A stretch of 64,000 nt of DNA from Neurospora intermedia (Eukaryota; Ascomycota; Sordariomycetes; Sordariales; Sordariaceae): assembly GCA_037102815.1 (NCBI GenBank), contig BTPP01000003.1, positions 3,906,001-3,970,000 on the forward strand, read 5' to 3'. The notes under the pieces were generated by a model. It was not told where the DNA came from. It searched no databases and was given only the letters and a program-made list of their open reading frames with translations. Positions 55,484-64,000 of this stretch are shown here, one piece after another (position 1 is the first letter of the stretch; the number at the start of each line of letters is the position of its first letter). The position numbers and the translations under genes are program-made.

Positions 55484-57656
55484 CGTACGCCGAGAGTGTT
55501 GAGGAGAGACTTTTTGGCGGGGTGTTATGGTGTGTGTGCAGAAACCGTGTCCGAGTTCTGTTACCGAGGTATATCGGACTCCCAACAATCTTGGCCGTCA
55601 TCCGCCCAAAGGAGTTAACAAACAAATAAAATGATAAACTGAAGCAACAGACGACGGGTGTCAAAACTTTGCAAGAACAAGAGGGAAACGTGCAGCTAAA
55701 AACAATAAACGACCAAACTCTAGGTATATGTGAGCAAGATAGGCTGAATCAAACAGATGTTCGGGCACAAGGAGAGATGACATGTCAACTCCAAACCTGG
55801 GAAACATGCCGTCGAAGGTGGGCAACGGCAAAGTACCTAGACATCGCCAGAAAACTACGAGTCGAAGACACCTGCCATCCGAATCCCACCCCGGTGGCCC
55901 CAGGGCCCCATTGTACGAGATGGTGGCGGCATGGACGAAGAGTTTGATAGGGTGGTGAAGCTTGGGCCTGGACTTAATACTAACAATTATTAAGTCATGA
56001 ATCAGTCCAATGGATGACGGTGATGAAGATGAAGATGCGGGTACAGGGGAGACTAACAGACGGGAGTGCAGGTTCTAGCATCGACGTGATGCACAGATGG
56101 CGGTCATCTGCCCGTGGATAGCATCAGAGGGCAAGCGCTTTTTCGACCTTGATCCCTCCCTCCAACCCGTTCCCCTAACCAGTAGTAAGGCAGCTGCAAC
56201 TGTCCAGAGAGGCCTAACCCCGCGCTGCACGACATCAGAGTAACCTGTTCCTGGTAAGTTGGGCAGCCCTCGATATTGGATCATGTTAGTCATTGTTACA
56301 GTAGGGTTGTCATGTCTCGGGCGAGCATGCGACTGAGGACCCCTGGCAGGTCGATTCAGTTATGGATGTTTTGTTACATATTTAAATTCCCAACCCAACT
56401 TGTCGAAGAGCGTGCAAGTCTGCGGACAGACCAGCAAGATGGAAGCAGCTGGAGAGCGGGAGAAAAAACCGAGCCACCAAGCAATCGATCGATGAAAGCT
56501 AGGGCCTTTTTCTTTCGAGTTGTTTTGGCGCCCCTTTTGCCCCTCAATTCTTTCCCAACAGTTTAGCTGTCAGCCCACCTTACAACGCTCCAAGTTGTTG
56601 TGACGTTGACGTTCATCGTTGAAGAGGGAGAATGACGGGAGTTCGAGATAAGAGACACCGCTCATCTGCACTCTGCAACCGACTGGTATGGGATGAAAGT
56701 ATGCATGCAATCCCGCGCCGATCCAGTCACAAGCCTTGACATTTTGTGCGCATGGCCGATCCGTAGAGGTGCCCCTCTAGACATAGGCCGTCGTCGGTTT
56801 TCAGACGTATCAAAGTGTCCTTGCCTCAGAGACAATTCTAAGTAAATATCGAGAAAGTAGGTTATAGAGCGTCAATTGGCCGCAATTGGGGAATTTCGCT
56901 CAGTCCAGGTCCAATGCGCAAAAGGTGGCGGCGGCAATGTCTCGTATCCTTTATCGTATTCCTTCTCTGGACGGCCGTAGCATCGATAGATGACCCGACT
57001 GCGCCTTCCGGGAAGAGGCATAATGACATGTGATGGCCTATGTTCCTTTTCATTCGTTCCCCTCAACTGTTGAAATTGAAGGTGATGTTGACTGGAATAA
57101 GGTATTGCCCTTGCTGCTGCTACGTTTGGCCATTGATGCGAAAACCATGGGTTAGCATGATCCAGGGCTGAAGTATGCCCCCTCAATAATGGAGATGGCG
57201 GGGCAACTCAGCTCCTGTACAGCTGCTGGGCTGCATTGGCATGCGGTGAGAAAATGAAACTTCCAAGATCCCGCCCGTTGCGCCGCCGGCTCAATTCTTT
57301 TGTCGGCGCTTGCAAAATACTTTGTTAGACTGTAGTGACCTACCTTACCTTTCAGTCATCCATACGACAACTCCAAAGATTATAGTGTCCGAATTGTAAC
57401 AATTGCGGGTGACGATCGTTTGGCTCGTGCTGGCCGTTCCTTACCTATTCTTGAGTCCCCTACCACCGCTGCCTGCTTCGGCTATTCCCGCCCGCTGAAC
57501 ATCTTCAGCGGAATAAGCGAATAGCGAGAGGACAAGTCAACAATCCGCCGCCTGGACTCTTTGTCAACGAGCTCCCAATCGTTTTGCCAACCCAACAACA
57601 CAGCGAAGCGACGACATCCATACGAAACGTCTCCCATATACCCTCATACCTCCGCA
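55484..57656. other. Divergent promoter region (2.2 kb)
   Basis: Lies between the lipase gene (minus) and gna1 (plus). A 7-bp-stem hairpin (CTTAATA...TATTAAG) is at about 55974-55995. A minus-strand 49-codon ATG frame at about 57022-56872 reads protein-like but has no support. No gene is called. Confidence 0.45.
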
Positions 57657-58311
57657 ATGGCCGCCCCGAAAGAGCTGTTCTCCGCCGATCTCCTCTCCCC
57701 CGAGGTGCAATCAGCCCTCCCCGAGGGCTACAAGTTGCGCGCGCTTCGCCCAACTGACTATGACACTGGCTTCCTCGACTGCCTCCGCGTCCTGACCACG
57801 GTAGGCGACATTACCAGGGAGCAATTCCAGGACCGTTACAACTGGATCTCGCGACAGGACGGTGGCTACTTCATTCTCGTCATTGAGGACACCAACAGCA
57901 GCCCACCCAGAGTGGTCGGCACCGGCGCCGTGTTGGTTGAGCGCAAGTTGTAAGTTGGCCTTGTCTTTGGACTTTTCTGCCTGCCAAAACAATGGGCGGC
58001 GCATCACCCACCTATCCCATCTCCCTTTGACTGACATGTCTTTCCCTTTTCCTCCTTCGAAAAAAAACAGCATCCACAATCTCGGGTCAGTCGGGCACAT
58101 CGAGGATATCGCAATCGCCAAGGACCAGCAGGGCAAGAAGCTGGGTCTCCGTATGATCCAGGCGCTGGACTTTATCGCCGAGAGGACGGGCTGCTACAAG
58201 ACCATTCTCGACTGTAGCGAAGCCAACGAGGGCTTCTACGTCAAGTGCGGCTTCAAGAGGGCGGGTCTGGAAATGGCACATTACTATCAGAACACAAAGA
58301 GCAAAGCTTAG
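57657..58311 (+). CDS. gna1: Glucosamine 6-phosphate N-acetyltransferase
   Basis: Two exons, 57657-57949 and 58071-58311, phase 2, joining KF-IHNLG across a 121-nt intron (GTAAGT, AACAG). Product 177 aa, usual for GNA1. The GNAT fold is evident: YKLRALRPTDYDTGFLDCL, then GHIEDIAIAKDQQGKKLGLR containing the acetyl-CoA pyrophosphate-binding Q-x-x-G-K/R-G/L loop, then CYKTILDCSEANEGFYVKCG and the C-terminal FKRAGLEMAHYY. It transfers acetyl from acetyl-CoA to glucosamine 6-phosphate, an essential cytosolic step toward UDP-GlcNAc for chitin, GPI anchors and glycoproteins. Confidence 0.95.
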
Positions 58312-60176
58312 AATGCTGTTAAATTCTACGATAATCACGTTCTTTGCTTTTCTCGACTCGGTATGGAATAGAAATGCTGACTGACCTCTTTGGCTGCATC
58401 GGATGCGGCTTGGAGGGTGATTCGTGCGTGGCCGCCGTCTGTGTCGGAGCTTCTTTCAGCTGTACTCGGATCCGGCACAAACGATGCTGATTGATGACGC
58501 TACCCGAGACATGATTGAATCATGGCCATCGTGATCTTGATGATGACATCCAAGTAGGTAGTGTCTCTGGGAATCGCGAAGGGAACCGCATCACGTCTAC
58601 GTAACCTCCAGTGGCCCTCCTTACGTAGGTAGGTGGTACCTTAGGCAGGTATACGGCGTACAGCGATGGATGAAGTTGGGGCATTCCGTCCGTTGGCCAT
58701 GGTGGCAGCAGTTGAACAGTTGATTGAGCATCCGTCGATCGGACATATCAGCAGCAGTTAACAGTTTCCGGATATCGCGACTTGCAAACAACAGTAATAA
58801 GCCCCTCTGCATTCCCTCTTGGGATTGGGCAATAAATCCCCCTTTTATTGTCCCTTCATTTCGCATGTGACCCTGGTTTGCAGGCGGTGTTCCTGGATTC
58901 CATCCCGGTCCCAAAAGACGGCTTTGTCCAGGGCTGCCAGGGAATGTGATCCGGCTGGTCAGTGCACCAACCAAGCTTGCATGGACTGGGTCAGCAGACC
59001 AGGATCGGGTGGAGGCACTGCTTTCAGTGGACCATCGAGGGACTTTTGGCCCTTCCACTGGATGTTCTGTGTTCCAAGCATGTCTTGGCAAATACCCCTT
59101 GATTCGGCATCTGACATGTGATTCTCGGAACCGACCACGTCAGGACCGGACACACGCCAATCACCGGTGGTGTAGTGGCTGCTAATAAACTCGAGACCGA
59201 TATTGGATCTTGAATGTCTCTTAACTTCTCCATCATTGCCCCAAACAAAACAGGCTTGTCAAAATCCACTCGCTTCTCTCCCCGCTAGAAGCCTCGATTT
59301 TGGAGGGCCATCAGACAAGACATGAATCACTGCCATCTGGCTGCTCTGCAAGTCGGCTGCTGCGCGATGCTCGCTCATGTTTTCATCATCTTACATCTTT
59401 CTGAGCCCGGAAAACGACAACAACAACAACAATAACAACAATCACAACATGTCGGCTTTGTCAGCTGCTGCGTCTCAACTGAGGCATTACAAGGCTTACC
59501 ACATAGCGACATGGTGTGTGCATTGTTTCGGCGTCCGGGAGACGCCTGCTTTTGTTTGCTGATGGATCTATCCGGGCCCTGTACCAGGAAGGGGAAAACG
59601 GGATCTCCCCGATGGACCATCTCATTAGACTAGGGATGTCCCATTTAGCATTGTAGGGTATGTAGTGTACATACACCAATGTACCCCACGAGGGAGGGAG
59701 ACACACGTCCACCACGGGACCACCTCCCTGCTTTGGCTGTCATGGGTGAGCCGATCCCGTCACCGTCTTTGGTAATATGTCGAGCCATTCTAGTGTCTCG
59801 TTTCTTTTTCCCCACACCGGGCTTCCAGAATCCGGTATAATAACTCTGGTCCCCTCGAGTGTCTGGTCGGCTGACTAGATCTTCTTTTTTTTTTCTGAAT
59901 CTTTCTTACATCTCATAATCATTCGTATAAACTCGAAAAGCATCGCTCAAGTAACGGTCAAATACTATTCACCAATCCTCGTTCCATCCGAACTCATACA
60001 TAACCGGCCGGCATTTGATACCTGCTAGCACATTCGGCACGTCTACATAAAGCACATCGGATATCCCCAACTGTCCGTCCACACACCCACACGCAGCAAC
60101 TGCAAGCGGGTGTCTCAGCCTTGGTCGAAGCGACAGCACCATCCATACTTAAAGGAAGCACATCCCCTCAGTCAAA
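58312..60176. other. Intergenic
   Basis: 1.9 kb without a supported gene. It has a (CAA)n stretch at about 59418-59445. Overlapping frames on both strands near 58620-59120 are open but motif-free. The 3' UTR of gna1 and the promoter of the following transcript are expected here. Confidence 0.4.
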
Positions 60177-60436
60177 ATGGGCGAAGATCTTCACGCCTCC
60201 ATCACTCGTGTGCGCCTTGCTCTTCTTCAATCTCAGTTAGTTTAACTCATCCACCATCCAACCACCCTCCTGTGTTCCTCTCGTCTTACACCAAATCACT
60301 TAGGGTCCGCGAGCACCCTGGCACTTCGCCCGTTCGCCGCCGCAGAAGAAGCATCTCGACGGCTGTAGCATACGCCGGATCCAAGGACGGAGTTCCTCTT
60401 TTCGCCAAGCAAAGGGTCGTTCGCGTTGCTCTCTGA
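60177..60436 (+). CDS. Spliced mini-gene or upstream ORF (63 aa)
   Basis: ATG at 60177 in a strong context (CAAAATGG) opens MGEDLHASITRVRLALLQSQ. Exon 1 (60177-60235) joins exon 2 (60304-60436) across a 68-nt intron with donor GTTAGT and acceptor CTTAG, phase 2. Exon 2 continues VREHPGTSPVRRRRRSISTA to a TGA. Without splicing the frame ends after 22 codons. It lies 123 bases ahead of the hydrolase ATG, so it may be a spliced upstream ORF in the same transcript or a separate small gene. The protein is basic with an Arg run; no family recognised. Confidence 0.4.
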
Positions 60437-60559
60437 GCAAGGCTCCATTTCTTTGATCACCTCACCTCTCGGCGCTACTTTCTCTTTTCTTACAGCCTCT
60501 GTGGCCTTGGATTACTACTCTTTTTTGGGTCTGGCTCATATAGTTGGTCCTCATCCACC

Positions 60560-62477
60560 ATGTCTCCTCATCAGATCAACAATGATCAGCGGCAGGAGCA
60601 GAAGCAGAGTTCTTCGGCGGGAGGCGGCGGGATTTCATCAAAGGCTCCGTCTGGTTCTGGTGGGTTGGGCGGATCAGGCAAAAGTCCCAAACACTGGCTC
60701 ATGGGCGACGAGGCGTTTGAGGCGAGAATGCCTCATCATGATGGAGTACAGGCACTGTGGGAGACCAAGTGGAAATTCCCAGTAAGTTTCCTCTGTGCCA
60801 TCGGTTTTTGGCTTTCGTCATTTTTTTCTCCCTGTTTTACTACTCAAGTTTTTTTTCTGGCTTCATGGGAGCAAAAAGGGATCATCATAGCAAGGGAGAA
60901 GGGTTGGGGGGAAACAAAACAGTACCATCATCACCTCGAGTCAATTCAATCTGGGTTTCATCCATCACCTTAACTGCTTATTTTGTCCTTATCGCACCTC
61001 ACCACAATGATTTGGCCCTTTCCATCTCTATGTCATTTCCAAAGCGAGCGACGCTGCCAAGCAACCTTTCCAACCCAGGCAAATACAATGTTAAACTCAC
61101 TCACCTTCCAACTAGTGCTCCAAATCTCTCTACCCCTTCCACGACGGTCTCTATGCCGACTTTGCTCCCTCCTTCGACGCCCTCATCAAGGCTAACCACA
61201 ACGACATGACCTCCCCCGCCTGGACCACTACCTTTCTCTCCACGGGCGTAGCCGAGCAGCTCGTCGAGCAGGGTGACAAACTCGTGGCTGAGCTCAATAA
61301 CATTAAATCCCCGGAGCAGCAGCAGCAGAAACGCAGACGACTCCGTGAACAAGCCTCCTCACTCTACCTCCGGGCCTGCTGCCTTTACCGCATCGCCCGC
61401 TTCCCCTACATCACTTCCTTCCCCAAGGTGAACGACCAGACCAAGTGGGATGCCTGGGAGAAGCAGAGGGAGATTTATCTAAAGGCGGGCAAACTGTGGG
61501 AGGAAAGCCCCGTGGAGGAAGTCAAAGTGGCCTTTCATGACAGGCGGTTGCAACAAGGCGAAGGGCAGTGGATCCCCGTTTACGTGAGGGTCCCTCCCGC
61601 TGGTACTTCCTCCCAACCCTCTACCGGTAGTGGCCGCTACCCAACCGTCATCCTCATGACCGGCTTGGACGGGTACCGTCCGGACAACACCGTCCGCTGC
61701 AACGAGTTTCTCGCCCGCGGATGGGCGGTGGTGGTGGTGGAGATCCCGGGAACGGCGGATTGTCCTGCTGATCCAGCGGACCCGGAGAGCCCTGACAGGC
61801 TGTGGGAGAGCTTGTTGCAGTGGATGGGCACCTACCAGTATCGCGGAAAGAGGGCGTTTCATATGAAGAGGGTCATGGTCTGGGGGTTGAGCGCGGGTGG
61901 GTATTATGCGGTGAGGATTGCGCACACGCATAGTCATAGACTGGCGGGTGTGGTGGCGCAGGGGGCGGGGGTTCATTACTTTTACGATAAGAAGTGGATG
62001 GAGAAGGTGGATGGGCATGAGTATCCTGCTCAGTGAGTCTTTTTTTTTTTTTTTGCTTCCCCAGGATCAATTGGCAATGGCTAATAAAGCGTGTGCGTAT
62101 GACAGACTGACGCCCGCTTTCGCTATGAAGCATGGGTACACCTCCGTTGAGGAGTTCAAGGCTGGAGTGCAGAAGAAGTTCTCTTTGTTGGAGAATGGGA
62201 TTCTGGATAGAACTTCAACAAGGCTTTTGTTGGTCAATGTGAGTTTCCCATTCTTCCACGGTCTTTATGAAACATGTTTTGGCTCGGCATACTGACGGCT
62301 ACAATGTAGGGCACTCAAGACGGTTTGATGCCGATTGAAGATTCGATGATGCTGCTTGAATACGGCTCGCCCAAAGAGGCTCGCTTTTTCACTGGTGCTT
62401 TGCACATGGGATATCCCCTGGCAAACTCGGCTGTCTACCCTTGGATGGAAAGTGTCATGGCTTCCGTCAGAGAGTAG
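60560..62477 (+). CDS. ayg1: Ayg1-type alpha/beta hydrolase (pigment/DHN-melanin pathway family)
   Basis: Four exons: 60560-60781, 61116-62032, 62106-62238 and 62310-62477, giving 479 aa; joins read KWKFP-CSKSLYPFHDG, EYPA-Q-LTPAFAMKHG and LLVN-GTQDGLM. Introns are 334, 73 and 71 nt. The catalytic triad of this alpha/beta hydrolase is Ser333 (WGLSAGGYYAVR), Asp428 (NGTQDGLMPIED) and His456 (TGALHMGYP). The family includes Aspergillus Ayg1, which shortens a heptaketide naphthopyrone precursor by cleaving off acetoacetic acid in DHN-melanin synthesis. The first ~45 residues are Gly/Ser/Gln-rich and make it longer than Ayg1. No polyketide synthase lies in the window, so the pathway role is inferred. 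The first acceptor in intron 2 (CCCCAG) would cause a stop and is rejected. Confidence 0.87.
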
Positions 62478-62685
62478 TCTCTGCTGCAAGAACGACAGTT
62501 TAGCTGTGACGGTATCCACTACCCCGGAATATGTCAGAAAGAAATATCAATGAGGCCGAATGTTTTGATCTTACAAGTAAACCGAACAACGCAACACTCT
62601 AGTTAGTCGCTTTTGAAAAGGCAACAAATACCATCATGCTATTTTCCCATCCGTCCCATCATTATTGTTTACAGTCTCTTCTCAC

Positions 62686-63671
62686 TTACCTTCCCATCCA
62701 CCCACCATCAACAACCAGCACATGTCCGCTCACGTAACCACTCGCCTTACTGGCCAGATACACAGCCGTTCCCTTAAAATCTTCCGGACTTCCCCACTAC
62801 AATACCAGGTCGGCCAGAGCCATCACGTTAGCCAAGGACGTCTGCAAAGTGACAAACAGGAAGACTAAGAATAAAAAAACCGAACGACTTACCCTCCCAG
62901 CCGGAATCCTCGCGCTAATACTCTTCAACCTCTCCTCATCTTTCAACAACGCCTCATTCATGTCCGTCTCAATATACCCCGGCGCAATCGCATTCACCGT
63001 CACGCCTTTACTCGTCCACTCATTCGCAAAGCTCTTGGTCAGTTGCCCAACGGCCCCCTTACTCGCCGCATACGCCGGCACCGTCAACCCCCCTTGGAAC
63101 GTCAACAAGCTGGCAAAGTTGATCACGGACCCCTTGCGTCCGGTGACGGGGTGGGGGTCGAGAGCCAACATGTGCGCGCCCACGTCCCGACATAAAGTGA
63201 AGACGGCGTTGAGGTTGACTTGCATCACTTCGGCAAAGTCGGAGTCGGGAAACAGGTGGGAAGGGTGTCGACGTTGGATGCCGGCGCAGTTGATCAGGAT
63301 GCGGATGGTGTGCCCGTCGGAGAGGATGCGTGGCACTAAAGAAGAGACGTCGGTGGCGGAGGAGAGGTCGGCTTTGTAGATTTGCGCGTGGCGGCCGAGG
63401 GATTGGATGGCTTGGAGGGTGGTGGTGGAGGTTTCGTCGCGCTGTGAGGGGTGGTTGTTTTTAGACCGGGTTTTTCTTTGGGAACAAATAGGTACCGGTG
63501 TTGAGGGAGCTAGAAGGCGATGGATGGACAGACCTGAACGAGAAGAATATCGGCGCCGGCCTCAGCAAGGGCAATGGCCACGGCTTGACCAATGCCTCGC
63601 GTGGCTCCGGTGATGAGGGCAGTGTGGCCCTCGAGGGAAAACATGTTCTGGACGCTGGTAGTTGACGTCAT
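62686..63671 (-). CDS. Short-chain dehydrogenase/reductase (2-deoxy-gluconate 3-dehydrogenase-like)
   Basis: Three exons on the minus strand: 63671-63534, 63441-62893 and 62796-62686, all phase 0, giving 265 aa. Introns are 92 and 96 nt (GTCTGT...CACAG, GTAAGT...TTGTAG with a GGCTAAC branch). Cofactor motif TGATRGIG (residues 21-28), NCAG at 97-100 (variant of NNAG), Ser157 and the catalytic Tyr170-Lys174 (YAASK) are present. The ending [20 protein letters not shown] and HVLVVDGGW is typical of KduD/gluconate-type SDRs. It is a probable cytosolic NAD(P)(H)-dependent sugar-acid or ketone reductase; substrate not determined. It converges with the Ayg1-type gene, leaving 208 bases between stops. 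Confidence 0.92.
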
Positions 63672-64000
63672 CTTGTTTGGTTATTGTGAGAAAGGGATGG
63701 AAGGTCAGCCTATGGGAGTGATTCAAGACTGAATCCAAGGATATCTGGTGAAGTTATACAAAGTCAATTGGGCTTTGTGGACCTTGATGGCCCATAATTC
63801 GGTAGTAGTGTCATGGCAAGTACCTATTTACCAATTTGTTCCCACCCCCCACGTCCCACGCCTAGATTCAGTTGTCCCCCACGTAAAGCAGCCCATCATC
63901 CCACGCTCACTTTTTGAAGTTTCGCTTCAATACTTGTTCTTCAACCCTTCCCTGCTTGGGGCTAGCCCTGATAGGGATGGACAAACTCCTTGATCAGCTC
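63672..64000. other. Upstream region of the SDR gene
   Basis: The last 329 bases hold the SDR promoter and leader. No other feature is seen. Confidence 0.4.

Noticed and set aside
1-64000. CRISPR arrays, bacterial-type operons, ribosome-binding sites and dispersed 5S rRNA genes
   Set aside because: None seen. The sequence is eukaryotic (spliceosomal introns), and no stretch matching the fungal 5S consensus was recognised on either strand.

Overview
The window looks like a chromosomal segment of a filamentous ascomycete, most likely a Sordariomycete of the Neurospora/Sordaria/Podospora kind. The reasons are short introns (about 50-140 nt) with GTRNGT-like donors and CTAAC/CTGAC branch sites, long untranslated leaders rich in homopolymers and short repeats, serine/threonine/glutamine-rich disordered protein tails, and recognisable core fungal genes (HOG-pathway response regulator, glucosamine-phosphate acetyltransferase GNA1, mitoribosomal mS45, tRNA adenosine deaminase Tad2). 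The order is inferred; no rRNA or tRNA gene was found to fix it.

Layout. 0-10 kb: the 3' part of a zinc-cluster-like protein with a hydrophobic C-terminus (+), Tad2 (+), and a dual-specificity/tyrosine phosphatase (-) with an 815-nt intron. 9.8-10.36 kb: a short non-autonomous DNA transposon with ~150-bp inverted repeats. 10.4-21.9 kb: a gene-poor stretch holding a 72-residue spliced zinc-ribbon protein (-), a four-helix MARVEL-like membrane protein (+) and a 40-bp inverted repeat pair. 21.9-34 kb: an unknown conserved-looking protein (+), mS45 (-) and the RRG-1/SSK1 response regulator (-). 34-44 kb: a HerA/FtsK-like ATPase with an FG-nucleoporin-like N-terminus (+), a CCDC97-family protein (+), diverged duplicated repeats, and a DUF6590 protein (-). 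45-55.5 kb: a candidate small spliced gene (+), a six-exon single-pass membrane protein with a cysteine-rich ectodomain (-), a GH43 enzyme (-) and a 1190-residue class-3 lipase (-). 57-64 kb: GNA1 (+), a 63-residue spliced mini-gene (+) just ahead of an Ayg1-type hydrolase (+), and a short-chain dehydrogenase (-).

The genes do not form an obvious cluster. They are mostly independently transcribed housekeeping and signalling genes in mixed orientation, at about one per 4 kb. Exon joins were worked out by hand from reading frame, splice sites and protein continuity, so junctions are predictions. The most unusual items are the FG-repeat/HerA ATPase fusion, the palindrome-ended transposon, and the small spliced genes that are invisible as single open frames.
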